From the NCBI RefSeq assembly GCF_046557615.1, contig NZ_JBKIII010000002.1, positions 620,001 through 684,000 on the forward strand: a stretch of DNA of 64,000 nucleotides. The letters are read 5' to 3'. Positions 7,390 through 16,595 of the stretch are shown here, one piece after another. This stretch comes from Haloferax sp046557615. Lineage in GTDB: Archaea > Halobacteriota > Halobacteria > Halobacteriales > Haloferacaceae. Made by a program: the position numbers and the translations under genes. Each line of letters opens with the position of its first letter. The first letter of the stretch is position 1. Below the pieces are notes generated by a model. It made no database searches. It saw only the letters and a program-made list of their open reading frames with translations, and had not been told where the DNA came from.

Positions 7390-8445
7390 TCACTTTTCCT
7401 GATTGTCAGGCCACGACGACCATCTGAGTTCGAGACGGACCGGCCCGTCAGGGAGGAATGTGTTCGTATCCGTATCGAGGACGACCTTTTCCGGCCGCGG
7501 AATGGGTACCTCTTCGTCACCGACTCGGACGAATATTTCACCGTTCGACGACTCGATGAGACGGTTCGCTCGGAAGAGGGCATCCGAGACAGTCGTTCGG
7601 TCGGCGAGGACAGCTTTCTCTCGCGGGGGAAGACCACCGAACAGTGGTGGAACGTTCACGTCCTGCGAGCGATTCGAGAGGACGGCGTTGACGACTGCGC
7701 CGAAGAGGATGACCAGGCCGCTGAAGTAGAGCCACGTCAGGAGGACGAGTACGCCAGCGATGACGCTGGGGTCGGTCGATTGGCTACTAACCCCGATGTA
7801 GAATCGGAAGAGCCCCTCGAAAACCGCCAATCCGACGGCAGCGACGACCGTCCCGGGGAGAACTTCGAGATACGTCACGTCCTCGTCGGGGAAGATGTAG
7901 TACATCGGATAGAGCGTCGCCACGAGCGCGGCTATCAGGACACCCCGGTGGAGAATCCACCCGACTGGGCCACCGAAAGACGTGAGTACTGAGTCGATAA
8001 GGGCGGCAGCGACGACGGTGACTGAAACGACGACGAGGACGACGATGCCGTCCGATACCTGGTCGGTGAAGGTGTTAGCGGCCTCCGACTCGTAGATATC
8101 AGAGAATGCGGTGTCGAGGCCGCGGAAGATGCGGAGCGTCCCCCATATGAGGACGAGTATGCCGACGATTGAGAGACCAGTGAGCTGACTCGAAGATTCG
8201 AGTTCAGCGACGATGACTTCGCTCGCACCGGGTGTGAGAACTGACTGGATGAGACGAAGAACACTGTCACGGAGGCCCACGTTACCGGTCACCGAGACGG
8301 CCGTGAGGACGAGAAGGAACAGCGGGAGCAGTGAGACGAACGCGCCGTAGGCGATGCTACCGGCCATGAACGTCAACCGCTCGGTACGCACCTCAAACGC
8401 GATTGCTCGACCGTAAATGAGCGCTCGCTCAACGCGTGGATTCAT
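7390..8445 (-). CDS. YihY/BrkB-family inner-membrane protein
   Basis: A 351-residue integral membrane protein. It starts MNPRVERALIYGRAIAFEVR and has about six hydrophobic helices (for example AYGAFVSLLPLFLLVLTAVS and GIVVLVVVSVTVVAAALIDS) and the conserved SIAYGAFVSLLPLF and GVLVLLTWLYFSGLVILFGA segments of the YihY/virulence-factor-BrkB family. The family was once misnamed RNase BN; its transport or envelope role is unproven. The C-terminal 80 residues are soluble and acidic. Confidence 0.85.
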   Translation of the reverse strand: MNPRVERALIYGRAIAFEVRTERLTFMAGSIAYGAFVSLLPLFLLVLTAVSVTGNVGLRDSVLRLIQSVLTPGASEVIVAELESSSQLTGLSIVGILVLIWGTLRIFRGLDTAFSDIYESEAANTFTDQVSDGIVVLVVVSVTVVAAALIDSVLTSFGGPVGWILHRGVLIAALVATLYPMYYIFPDEDVTYLEVLPGTVVAAVGLAVFEGLFRFYIGVSSQSTDPSVIAGVLVLLTWLYFSGLVILFGAVVNAVLSNRSQDVNVPPLFGGLPPREKAVLADRTTVSDALFRANRLIESSNGEIFVRVGDEEVPIPRPEKVVLDTDTNTFLPDGPVRLELRWSSWPDNQEK

Positions 8446-8492
8446 ATCTCACATACATCAGCCAACGAGAAAAACCCGGCTGGAACCGCACG

Positions 8493-8660
8493 TTAGCGCT
8501 GTGAGACGAAAAGAAAAACCGCGACACCGAGGAGCGCGCCAGTCGCCGTCCACTCCATGCGATAGCCGACGAGTACACCAATCAGGGCACAGACACCAAC
8601 TGCAGTTGCGACAGCAGAGAGTGCAAAGAGTGTTCGGCGGGATGATGTCGAGCGGAACAT
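8493..8660 (-). CDS. Short two-helix membrane protein
   Basis: A 55-residue peptide starting MFRSTSSRRTLFALSAVATA at ATG 8660; an alternative GTG/ATG-type start 24 bases upstream adds eight residues. The positive N-terminus is followed by helix 1 (about 12-30) and helix 2 (about 35-53). The codon pattern is haloarchaeal in this frame and not in the overlapping frame. No family recognised. Confidence 0.5.
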   Translation of the reverse strand: MFRSTSSRRTLFALSAVATAVGVCALIGVLVGYRMEWTATGALLGVAVFLFVSQR

Positions 8661-8766
8661 ATCGTGTTTCGAGGGTAATCCCACTCATATCCGCATCGAT
8701 TTTCTTCACGAAATATTGAATTTCTCACACCTCGATTTTACCTCACTCGGCCTCGATGAGTGAGTC

Positions 8767-9078
8767 ATGACGGTCATTGCAATGCTGAGTGTCGCACCGG
8801 TCATCGAAACGAGCATGTCGGGCGAAGTCGCCAAGGCCGTGGCCGCGCTCGACGACTTCGACGTCTCCTACGAGACGAATCCGATGGGGACGATTATCGA
8901 AGCCGACGACATCGACGAGTTGCTCGCCGCAGTCGGCGCGGCACACAAAGCAGTCGATGGCGACAGAGTGAGTACGTTCCTCAAAATCGACGACAAGCGA
9001 ACCGTGAGTCAGTCGGCGAGCGACAAAGTGGCGGCCGTCGAAGAACACCTCGGTCGGGCCGCGAAACGCGAGCGCTAG
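8767..9078 (+). CDS. MTH1187/YkoF-type thiamine-binding family protein
   Basis: A 103-residue protein of the UPF0045/thiamine-binding family (PF01910). It starts MTVIAMLSVAPVIETSMSGE and has the typical YETNPMGTIIEADDIDELLA segment, where the conserved T-x-MGT/I pattern lies in the ligand pocket, and ends with a charged helix. Homologues bind thiamine or hydroxymethylpyrimidine in the cytoplasm. The ligand here is inferred. It is followed by mch, with a 70-base gap. Confidence 0.8.
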   Translation: MTVIAMLSVAPVIETSMSGEVAKAVAALDDFDVSYETNPMGTIIEADDIDELLAAVGAAHKAVDGDRVSTFLKIDDKRTVSQSASDKVAAVEEHLGRAAKRER

Positions 9079-9148
9079 GGGGTGAGAAGGCCAACCAAGC
9101 CAACGGGGACTGACAAACCCTTTAGGCGAAGACGCGCAATCGGCGCGC

Positions 9149-10081
9149 ATGGACAGCATCAATCGAATGGCCATCGAACTGGTTGACGAGGCGCTCGATT
9201 TCGCCGCGGAACTCGGTATCGAGGGCTACGAACTCGACTCCGGAGCGACGGTCATCGACTTCGGCGTCGATGCGGACGGCGGTGTCGAAGCGGGGATGCT
9301 CCTCACGGAGATTCAGACTGCTGGACTCGCGACGGTCCAGACTCGAATGGGCGACGTTGCCGACACACCCCGCCCCTACGTCGAAGTTTCGACCGACCGA
9401 CCGGCGCTCGCACTCCTCTGCTCGCAGAAAGCAGGCTGGGAACTCGTCTTCGACGACTTCGACGGACTCGGCTCCGGTCCCGCCCGCGCCCTCGTCGGCG
9501 AGGAAGCAGAGTTCCACGAACTCGGCTACTACGACGAGTTCGACCTGAGCGTCCTCGCTGTCGAGAGTATCGACCTGCCGACCGACGAGGTTGCCGAACA
9601 CGTCGCCGAGATGACGGACCTCGAACCGAGCGCCCTGTTCCTTCCGACGTACGCGACTGGCTCGCTCGTCGGCAGCGTCACGGGTGCCGCTCGCACCGCC
9701 GAACTGGCGATGTTCAACCTCTTCGAAGTCGGGTACGACCCAACCAACGTGGTCTCCATCAGTGGAAGCGCCCCACTCGCGCCCGTCAGCTACAACGAGA
9801 GCGTTGCCATGGGTCGAACCAACGACGCCGTGGCCTACGGCGGGAAGGTCCACATGACCGTCAGCGAGGACTTCGACCACTTCGACGAAGTCGTCTCCAG
9901 TGCTGGGTCGGAATACAGCGTGCCCTTCGTGGACCTCTTCGAGGATGCGGAGTGGGACTTCTCGGAGGTTGACCCGAGCGTCTTCGGTCCTGCACAGGCC
10001 ACAATCGACGTTATCGACGGCCCCACCTACACCCTCGGCGAGACTGACGAAGCGATTCTCGCCGACTCGTTCGACCTGTGA
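9149..10081 (+). CDS. mch: Methenyltetrahydromethanopterin cyclohydrolase
   Basis: Interconverts methenyl- and formyl-pterin C1 units (EC 3.5.4.27). It is 310 residues, near the usual Mch length, and starts MDSINRMAIELVDEALDFAA. Recognisable family segments include LPTYATGSLVGSVTGAARTA, NVVSISGSAPLAPVSYN and NDAVAYGGKVHMTV. Haloarchaea are not methanogens, so the enzyme probably serves a folate- or pterin-linked C1 pathway in the cytoplasm. A TATA-like CCCTTTAGG lies about 25 bases before the ATG. The stop is shared with the next gene (GTGA). Confidence 0.92.
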   Translation: MDSINRMAIELVDEALDFAAELGIEGYELDSGATVIDFGVDADGGVEAGMLLTEIQTAGLATVQTRMGDVADTPRPYVEVSTDRPALALLCSQKAGWELVFDDFDGLGSGPARALVGEEAEFHELGYYDEFDLSVLAVESIDLPTDEVAEHVAEMTDLEPSALFLPTYATGSLVGSVTGAARTAELAMFNLFEVGYDPTNVVSISGSAPLAPVSYNESVAMGRTNDAVAYGGKVHMTVSEDFDHFDEVVSSAGSEYSVPFVDLFEDAEWDFSEVDPSVFGPAQATIDVIDGPTYTLGETDEAILADSFDL

Positions 10082-10563
10082 GACGCAAGCCCGTCCCGCC
10101 AGCACCGGAGTCGCTCGACCGCTTGGAGGACGCACACAGTGGCGTGCCGCTCATTCCGGGGTCGGAAGACGACTGTTGTAGTCGCATCGCCGACCGACTG
10201 GACGTGTCGCGCGATGAGGGTCGCGATTGGCTGGTGTTCTGCCAGTCACTCGGGCTCGCTCGGGAGGCCAGTCGCGGGTTCGAACGCATCCGCGACGAGC
10301 AATCGACCGGCGACCTTCGGGATGCCTTCGTCGAACACGTCTTCGGCGCACGGGAGGCCATCGAGATACTGGGTGACGACCCGCAGTCTACAGACGAGAT
10401 ATTCGAACAGTTCGAGCAGTACGTACCACGGTGGGAGCGTCACCGCGACCCCGAAGGCTGGGAACTCCGCTGGCGGACGCGAGTCGAGCGACTGCTCGAG
10501 TGGGCAGTGTTGTTCGAACTCGCAGAAAAGCAAGAATCGGGCTACGTCGTTGCCGACGCCTAA
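10078..10563 (+). CDS. Unknown acidic protein translationally coupled to mch
   Basis: A 161-residue protein starting at GTG 10078, overlapping the mch TGA by three bases (GTGA). It starts MRRKPVPPAPESLDRLEDAH and is rich in Asp/Glu/Arg with several helices. A helix-turn-helix-like stretch (ADRLDVSRDEGRDWLVFCQS) precedes ETRRWERHRDPEGWELRWR-like arginine and tryptophan pairs near residue 120. I do not recognise the family. The tight coupling suggests a role alongside mch, or simply shared expression. Confidence 0.75.
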   Translation: MRRKPVPPAPESLDRLEDAHSGVPLIPGSEDDCCSRIADRLDVSRDEGRDWLVFCQSLGLAREASRGFERIRDEQSTGDLRDAFVEHVFGAREAIEILGDDPQSTDEIFEQFEQYVPRWERHRDPEGWELRWRTRVERLLEWAVLFELAEKQESGYVVADA

Positions 10564-10575
10564 TTCAGCTCTCGA

Positions 10576-12180
10576 TTACCGGACTTTCGTCACGGTGCCG
10601 ACGCCCTTCGACCGACCTTCACGGAAGACGAATCGCTGACCTTCTTCGACGAAGTACGGCCTGAATTTGAACTCTACTGCCGTGGTGCCCGTGTCGCCGG
10701 GGAGGAGTTGACCACCCTCTGGGTGGAAGATTGATGCCTCGGAGATGGTTTCGAGGTGGACGACGGGTTCGTACCCGTCTCGGATTCGAGTCGGATGGTT
10801 GAGGACCATCACCTCGGCTTCGAACTCGTACACTGGAGTTGGTTTCGAGTCGGCGGGGACGAGTACCATCCCGCGCTCTAGTTCTTCTTCTCTGACGCCC
10901 TTGAGCGCGATACCGACGATTCGACCGGCGTTTGCTCGGTCCACGCGGTAGTAGTGCATCTCGATAGAGCGGGCTTCGACTTCTCTGAACGAGCCATCGG
11001 TCATCGGCCCGACGAGGAGTTTGTCCCCGACTTCGACTGCTCCGGAGTTGACCGTCCCCGAGGCGACGGCCCCGACACCGGTCACCGAGTAGGTTCGGTC
11101 GATGTACATCCGGAAGTCGCCTTCGTCGGCCTGTCGCTTGGGGAGCGATTCGAACAACTGGTCGAGTTCGGAGATGCCCTCCATCGTCACCGCGCTGGAC
11201 CGGAGAATGGGGACGACCGACTCGCTAATCTCTTCGATAGCGGCCTCGACGCCGTACCGTTCGATTCGAAGCGGCGTTCGTCCAACATCGCGGAGCAGGC
11301 GCTCGACTTCACGCTCGACTTCTTCGGCGCGTTCGGTCGTGACCGCATCGACTTTCGTGATGGCGACGACCGTCGGCAACTCCATGGCAAGGAGGATACC
11401 GAGGTGTTCTCTCGTCGTTCGCGTCGGGCCGTCGTCCGCGGCGACGACGAGCAGGCCGTAGTCGAGTCGCTGGCCGACGAGCCCTCGAATCGTCGTTCGA
11501 AGCCACGGTTCGTGCCCGACAGTATCGACGAAGGAGACTAGTCGGTCGGCGTCTTCGACGATTTTCGCCCGGTCGGATTTTCGGTGGGGGTTCTGCATGT
11601 GCAGCGGCCCGTCCTCGTTGAATCCGTAGACTGCGTACGAGAGGTCAGCCGAGAGGCCACGCTCGACTTCGTGTGGTTGTACATCGAGGAAGGCGCGGGT
11701 GCTGCCGTTGCCGTTGTCGGGTTGTCCGGTGACGAGCGACCCGACGAGCGTGGACTTACCGTGGTCAACGTGGCCTGCGGTACCGACGACGATGTGGTCG
11801 TCGTCCACGTCGAGGATGCCGCCTTCGCGGATGGTTGCGAGACCGACGAGTCCGCGCTCTGCGCCGTCGCCGACGCCCCACGTCTCGACGTCTTCGATGT
11901 GTGCGCCCGCTTCTTCAGCGAGCAACGAGAGTACATCGAGTGTCTCGGAGAAGTCTTCGGGAGCGATTCCGGCGATGCCGCCGTCGTCAGTGACGCCGAC
12001 GACGTAGGTTGCGACTCCGTCTCCGGAGAGAACTCGGTGTCGGAGTTGGGCGGCGAGCGACTCCATGCGACCATCTGCGAGGTGGACGGCGCGGGTGAGA
12101 CGCTCTTTGAACTCGACGTTCCCACCTTCCTGTTCACCACGCTCAAGGGCCTCGTTGAGGATGGCCCGATCGGCGCTCAT
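10576..12180 (-). CDS. GTPBP1-family translation-type GTPase
   Basis: A 534-residue protein from ATG 12180 (MSADRAILNEALERGEQEGG); the longer upstream frame is rejected because it is not acidic. An N-terminal domain of about 130 residues precedes a classical GTPase: G1 AGHVDHGKST at about 135-144, G3 DTVGHE, and G4 TKVD. EF-Tu-like beta-barrel domains with VTGVGAVASGTVNSGAVEVG follow. This layout matches archaeal homologues of GTPBP1/GTPBP2, EF1A relatives linked in eukaryotes to ribosome or mRNA surveillance. The archaeal role is not established. Confidence 0.88.
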   Translation of the reverse strand: MSADRAILNEALERGEQEGGNVEFKERLTRAVHLADGRMESLAAQLRHRVLSGDGVATYVVGVTDDGGIAGIAPEDFSETLDVLSLLAEEAGAHIEDVETWGVGDGAERGLVGLATIREGGILDVDDDHIVVGTAGHVDHGKSTLVGSLVTGQPDNGNGSTRAFLDVQPHEVERGLSADLSYAVYGFNEDGPLHMQNPHRKSDRAKIVEDADRLVSFVDTVGHEPWLRTTIRGLVGQRLDYGLLVVAADDGPTRTTREHLGILLAMELPTVVAITKVDAVTTERAEEVEREVERLLRDVGRTPLRIERYGVEAAIEEISESVVPILRSSAVTMEGISELDQLFESLPKRQADEGDFRMYIDRTYSVTGVGAVASGTVNSGAVEVGDKLLVGPMTDGSFREVEARSIEMHYYRVDRANAGRIVGIALKGVREEELERGMVLVPADSKPTPVYEFEAEVMVLNHPTRIRDGYEPVVHLETISEASIFHPEGGQLLPGDTGTTAVEFKFRPYFVEEGQRFVFREGRSKGVGTVTKVR

Positions 12181-12294
12181 GGGCGGGCGTAGGAAACCAA
12201 CCGTGAAAACGCTTTCCGCGGTACCAATACCCGTGGTACTATAGAACACACAAGTAAGTGGGATGTAAATTTCGGCGAAAACGAGGTCGTTCGC

Positions 12295-12843
12295 TCACTC
12301 AGAGAGCCGCTCGTAGGCTTTCGAGACGCGCTTGAACGCCTCTTGGTCGCCCGATTTCGAATCGGGGTGCGTCTCTTTGACGAGTCTCCGGTAGGCGTCT
12401 TTTATCTCTTCTTGGGTCGCGTCGGCGTCGAGCCCCAGTGTTCGAAGCGCCTTTTTTCGACTCATGCCGTTTCGGGGTTGCTGTGGCGGGCGCTGGCGAC
12501 GCTGGTATTCGTACTGGTACTCTCGACCCCCGACGTTGCGATAGCGACCGGCGCGCGGCCCTTCTCGCGGGTCGCCGCGTGGGCCTGCACCGAACCCCCC
12601 GGTCGAGGATTCGCGCTGTCGTCGCGCGCCGAATCCGCCAAATTCGTCGGCGTTGGCACGCTGGCGTCGGAACTGCTCTTCGAGGCGACCGCTCACCGAG
12701 GAGTACATGAAGTAGGTCGTCGCGCCGAATGGCAGAGCTAACGCCAGCAAGAAGGGCTGATAGACGAAGGCCAACACGACGAGGAGCATGGTGAGACCCG
12801 CAAACACCGCCGCGAGGCCCAAGACGAGTCGGTCGCGGTCCAC
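12295..12843 (-). CDS. Membrane-anchored J-domain (DnaJ-like) protein
   Basis: A 182-residue protein with two adjacent hydrophobic helices (about residues 7-28 and 30-48), a Gly/Arg/Gln-rich linker (about 60-125), and a C-terminal J domain with the HPD motif at 159-161 (context KETHPDSKSGD). The J domain should stimulate an Hsp70 (DnaK) at the membrane. It lacks the zinc-finger and substrate domains of full DnaJ. Its client is unknown. Confidence 0.88.
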   Translation of the reverse strand: MDRDRLVLGLAAVFAGLTMLLVVLAFVYQPFLLALALPFGATTYFMYSSVSGRLEEQFRRQRANADEFGGFGARRQRESSTGGFGAGPRGDPREGPRAGRYRNVGGREYQYEYQRRQRPPQQPRNGMSRKKALRTLGLDADATQEEIKDAYRRLVKETHPDSKSGDQEAFKRVSKAYERLSE

Positions 12844-12907
12844 GACCGAGATTAGGAGTCGATGCGGGTAAACGTCTCGCCGAAGGGTAAGAAATGCAGA
12901 ACTCGGC

Positions 12908-13705
12908 TCAGCGGTACTGGTTCAGCCGATTCTTTAACTTCTTGGCGGCCTGTCCGGCGGCTTTGTGGAAGTTTTCGCCCTGGCCTTCACCCGCGAAGAT
13001 GATGCCGCGTGAGGAGTTGACGAGACCGACGCCGTCTGCGAGTCCGAACTCGACTGCGGCCTCGGCGTCGCCACCTTGTGCCCCGATTCCGGGGACGAGG
13101 AAGGGAAGGTCTGGAACCTGCTCGCGGAGTGATTCGAGTTCTTCGGGGCCGGTCGCGCCGACGACGAGACCGACGTTTCCGTGTTCGTTCCAGAGGTCAC
13201 AGAGCGCGGCCACGCGCTCGTAGAGCGGTTCACCGGTTTCGAGCGTGAGTGACTGGAGGTCGGCACTGCCGGGGTTCGAGGTCCGACAGAGGACGAAGAC
13301 ACCCTTGTCTTCGCGGGCGAGGAAGGGCTGAATCGAGTCGCGTCCCATGTACGGGTTCACGGTTATCGCGTCGGCTTCGTCGAGGAGTTGGGCGTACTGG
13401 CGCGTCGTGTTTCCGATGTCGGCGCGCTTGGCGTCGAGGAGGACGGGCACACCTTTCCCATGGGCGTAGGCGATAGTTTCGCGGAGCGAGCGCCAGCCAT
13501 CGGCGTCTTCGTAGAACGCGGCGTTCGGTTTGTAGGCCGCCGCGTGTTCGTGGGTCGCGTCGATGATGCGGCGGTTGAACGCCCAGCGCGGGAGGTCCTT
13601 GTCTAAGAGGTGTTCGGGAATCCGGTCCATGTCGGCGTCGAGACCGACACAGACGACACTATCCACCTGCTCGATGCGGTCGGCAACGTCGTCGAAGAAG
13701 CCCAT
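12908..13705 (-). CDS. pyrF: Orotidine 5'-phosphate decarboxylase
   Basis: Last step of UMP synthesis: OMP to UMP plus CO2. I take ATG 13705 (MGFFDDVADRIEQVDSVVCV), giving 265 residues. The residues upstream of this are Ser/Arg-rich noise. The catalytic segment DAKRADIGNT has Asp91, Lys93 and Asp96, the Asp-Lys-Asp charge network. GLDADMDRIP and the C-terminal LVPGIGAQGGDAEAAV phosphate-binding loop fit the longer type of OMP decarboxylase. Confidence 0.93.
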   Translation of the reverse strand: MGFFDDVADRIEQVDSVVCVGLDADMDRIPEHLLDKDLPRWAFNRRIIDATHEHAAAYKPNAAFYEDADGWRSLRETIAYAHGKGVPVLLDAKRADIGNTTRQYAQLLDEADAITVNPYMGRDSIQPFLAREDKGVFVLCRTSNPGSADLQSLTLETGEPLYERVAALCDLWNEHGNVGLVVGATGPEELESLREQVPDLPFLVPGIGAQGGDAEAAVEFGLADGVGLVNSSRGIIFAGEGQGENFHKAAGQAAKKLKNRLNQYR

Positions 13706-13763
13706 TGAACCCGAGTGCGACGACCGGGAGTAAGGGGTTTTCCCTTCGGCTTGGGAACGAGAG

Positions 13764-14945
13764 TCAGACCGGATGCTCGACGACCCACGAGATGCCGACT
13801 CCGACGAGCAAGACACCACCAAAGAGCGCGAGCGCGCCAGTCGGCGAAATCACGTCGGCGACGACGCCTCCCGCGAGTTCGAACGGGACGACGGCGAGTG
13901 AGTAGAGCATCCCAGCGGCCGAAAGAACTGTCGCCCGGCCAATCGAGTCCACGTGGTCGTTGACGTACTGGTTACCGAGTGCGGTCGAGACGTTCGTGAT
14001 ACCGCGAGCGAGCATGAAGACGGGAAACGCGAGCGGGCCGAAAATTGGGAGCGTGAGGTACGAAAGACCGAGCAACACTGGTGCGCCGACGAACCAATTT
14101 CGAGTCCCGACTCGCTCTCGAATCCATCCAGCGCGATAGCTTGCGGCCGCACCGAAGAGCGAGAAGACGGCATACGAGGCGCTGACAGCGGTGTTCGTCG
14201 CCGCCTCGGGAACTCCCAACTCGAGTACCACGTCGCGGATGATTGGCTGGTCGAAGATGTATGCCATGTTGACCACGCCGAAGAGCAGCGCGAAGTAGAG
14301 TACGAAGCTTCGAAGCGGCGGTTTTGCGGGTTTGTCGCGGATGACCTGCACCGCCATCCGAGGCGAGAAATCACTACCGCCATCGCTGGACTCGGGGACC
14401 GACAGGAGGATTGGAATGCCGAGTGCGGTAACGATAGCGGTGGCGAAGAAGGGCACCGAGTAGTTCGCCCAGTCGGCGAACACCCCACCGGCGAACGTCG
14501 TTAGCGCGCCGATTGCGAGGCCGATGCCAGCGGCCCGACCTTTGATGTTCGCGAATTCGCTCGTCTCGTTCGTCTCACCCAGTAAATCGTAGAGCCACGC
14601 GTCGTCGCTCCCACTTCGGAACGTTTGGCCGACCGCCCACGTCGCATAGACGATTGCGAGTTGGAGAAAGGTCGATGAGACGCCCATTGCAGCGGTCGAA
14701 ACTGCGATGATTCCAGTCCCCAACGCCATCGCCGACCGGCGGCCAATTCGGTCACCGAGGTAACCAGTCGGGATTTCACTGACGACGAGTGCGACCCACC
14801 AAACGCTGTTGAGCGCCCCCACTTCGGCGAACGTGAGTCCCCGAGACCGGACGAACAGAATCCAAATCGCGGCGGTAAAGGAGACGAACTCGGTCGCTTT
14901 GTAGGCGTAGTATTTCGCGACCGGCGAGCGGAGGCCGCTCTCCAT
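13764..14945 (-). CDS. Major facilitator superfamily transporter
   Basis: A 393-residue protein with about 12 hydrophobic segments. The MFS loop 2-3 motif appears as SEIPTGYLGDRIGRRSAMAL (the G-x-x-x-D-R-x-G-R-R pattern) near residue 55-75, and a weaker repeat (GRATVLSAAGMLYS) is in the second half. The substrate cannot be read from sequence. Its start follows directly on the stop of the amidohydrolase (TAA-ATG), so the two are co-transcribed and may share a substrate. Confidence 0.85.
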   Translation of the reverse strand: MESGLRSPVAKYYAYKATEFVSFTAAIWILFVRSRGLTFAEVGALNSVWWVALVVSEIPTGYLGDRIGRRSAMALGTGIIAVSTAAMGVSSTFLQLAIVYATWAVGQTFRSGSDDAWLYDLLGETNETSEFANIKGRAAGIGLAIGALTTFAGGVFADWANYSVPFFATAIVTALGIPILLSVPESSDGGSDFSPRMAVQVIRDKPAKPPLRSFVLYFALLFGVVNMAYIFDQPIIRDVVLELGVPEAATNTAVSASYAVFSLFGAAASYRAGWIRERVGTRNWFVGAPVLLGLSYLTLPIFGPLAFPVFMLARGITNVSTALGNQYVNDHVDSIGRATVLSAAGMLYSLAVVPFELAGGVVADVISPTGALALFGGVLLVGVGISWVVEHPV

Positions 14946-16475
14946 TTAGCGGGCTGCCTCGTAGACGACTCGGCCATCTACGACAGTCATCGACACGTCG
15001 ATAGCCCGAATCGAATCCGACTCCCACGGTGACTCGTCGAGGACGATGAGGTCTGCCAGTTTCCCGACCGAGATGGTTCCCAGTCGGTCTTCGTCGAATC
15101 CAGCGTAGGCGGCTCCACTCGTGTAGGAACGGAGGGCTTCGGTGACCGTGAGTGACTGGTCGGGGTTCGGGTGGTCGGTCGCGAGGTCGATACCCAACAG
15201 CGGGTCGAGCGGCATGCAGTCGCTCCCGAACGCGAGTGGAACGCCCGCATCGAGGAAGTCACGGTAGCGATTCGTCTTCAACCGTCTGTCGCCGAGTCGT
15301 GCATCGTAGAGGCCGTCTTCGCTTGCCCACTTCAGGAAGTTCGGTTGGACGCTGGCGACGACGCCGAGGTCGGCAAAGCGCTCGATCGCCTCGTCAGATG
15401 CGAGTTCGACGTGTTCGACCCGATGGCGAGCGTCGCGGGCTTCGGTGTCTTCGTACGCGTCGAGGACGGCGTCGATTGCTTCGTCGCCGATTGCGTGAGT
15501 GGTGAGTTGGTAGCCCGCGCCGTCGGCCTCGGCGACGAGTTGTTTCAAGGTCGCAGGTCCGACTACCCACTGGCCAGTCTCGTCGGGAGCGTCTGCGTAC
15601 GGTTCGCTGAGTTTCGCCGTTCGACCGCCGAAACTCCCGTCGGTGAACGACTTTATCGCACCTATCCGGACGAGTCCGTCGCCGTGGTTGGTTCGGAGGC
15701 CGACCTCTTCGAGGGCGTCGAGGTGGTCCGACCAGTAGTTCGTTCGAATTCGAAGGTCCAACTCACCTGTTTCGGCGAGGTCACGGTACACTTCTGGTGC
15801 GTACGACCCGCGAATCATGTCGTGGGTGCCGGTGACGCCCTTTGCGGTCGCATCGTCTTGGGCGGCACGCACGAGGGCCTCCATCTCCTCGCGGTCGGGT
15901 TCTGTTGCCTCTCGGATGACATCGACCGCCTCTTCGACGATGACGCCGGTCGGTTCACCGCCTCTTTTCTGCACGTCGTCCACGGGGAGTTCGTCGATGT
16001 ACGCTTCGAGGACGGCCGAGTTCACGCCCGCCGTGTGGATATCCTCACGGAAGGCGACGACGGGGGCCGAGTCGGAGACCGAATCGAGGTCGTCGCGGGT
16101 GAGATACCGTGTCTCGTCCCACGCGCTCTCGTCGTAGCCGAAGCCGATAATCCAGCCTTCTTCGACTGCTTCGGCCCGCTCTCGAAGACGGGAGAGCGCC
16201 TCATCCACTGATTTCGCGCCCGAGAGATTGGCGTGAACGAGCGACTTTCCGACCATCGGGAGGTGCGTGTGGGCGTCGATAAATCCGGGGAGGACGACGC
16301 GCCCCTCGCAGTCGATGACCTTCGTTTCGACGCCCGCGAGGAGTTCCACGTCGGAGGCACGACCGACTCGAACGATACGCCCGTCACGGATGGCGAGTGC
16401 CTCGTACGTCTCGTCAGGCGATTCCAGCGTGTGAACCTCGGCGTTCGTGAGTACGAGGTCCGCTGCCGCAGTCAT
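14946..16475 (-). CDS. YtcJ-type metal-dependent amidohydrolase
   Basis: A 509-residue protein from ATG 16475 (MTAAADLVLTNAEVHTLESP). It has the amidohydrolase metal motif GFIDAHTHLP (HxH) after the N-terminal beta-sandwich, the YtcJ segments GIGAIKSFTDGSFGGRTA and THAIGDEAIDAVLDAYED, then HRVEHVEL and FGSDCMPLDPLLG with a metal-binding Asp. Length and order match exoenzyme-regulatory/YtcJ-like hydrolases of unknown substrate. A much longer in-frame extension runs antisense to hmgA and is not real. It is followed without a gap by the MFS transporter. Confidence 0.87.
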   Translation of the reverse strand: MTAAADLVLTNAEVHTLESPDETYEALAIRDGRIVRVGRASDVELLAGVETKVIDCEGRVVLPGFIDAHTHLPMVGKSLVHANLSGAKSVDEALSRLRERAEAVEEGWIIGFGYDESAWDETRYLTRDDLDSVSDSAPVVAFREDIHTAGVNSAVLEAYIDELPVDDVQKRGGEPTGVIVEEAVDVIREATEPDREEMEALVRAAQDDATAKGVTGTHDMIRGSYAPEVYRDLAETGELDLRIRTNYWSDHLDALEEVGLRTNHGDGLVRIGAIKSFTDGSFGGRTAKLSEPYADAPDETGQWVVGPATLKQLVAEADGAGYQLTTHAIGDEAIDAVLDAYEDTEARDARHRVEHVELASDEAIERFADLGVVASVQPNFLKWASEDGLYDARLGDRRLKTNRYRDFLDAGVPLAFGSDCMPLDPLLGIDLATDHPNPDQSLTVTEALRSYTSGAAYAGFDEDRLGTISVGKLADLIVLDESPWESDSIRAIDVSMTVVDGRVVYEAAR

Positions 16476-16595
16476 ACCTGTGACCGCGATGCGGGAGAGC
16501 AAAAAAGGTCGGATGAGCGGTCGAAGGTCTCTCCCGAGCGGCTCGGTTGAACAGGAACCGGAAATCGTTAGGGCCGCGACTGGGTAGCCTGAGAC

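Noticed and set aside
8458..8709. Cys/Arg-rich minus-strand frame overlapping the 55-residue membrane peptide
   Set aside because: The other frame has a positive N-terminus and two clear helices; this one has random Cys/Arg content.
9122..10135. Minus-strand frame over mch
   Set aside because: Antisense to mch; starts in the middle of the next gene and shows no domain.
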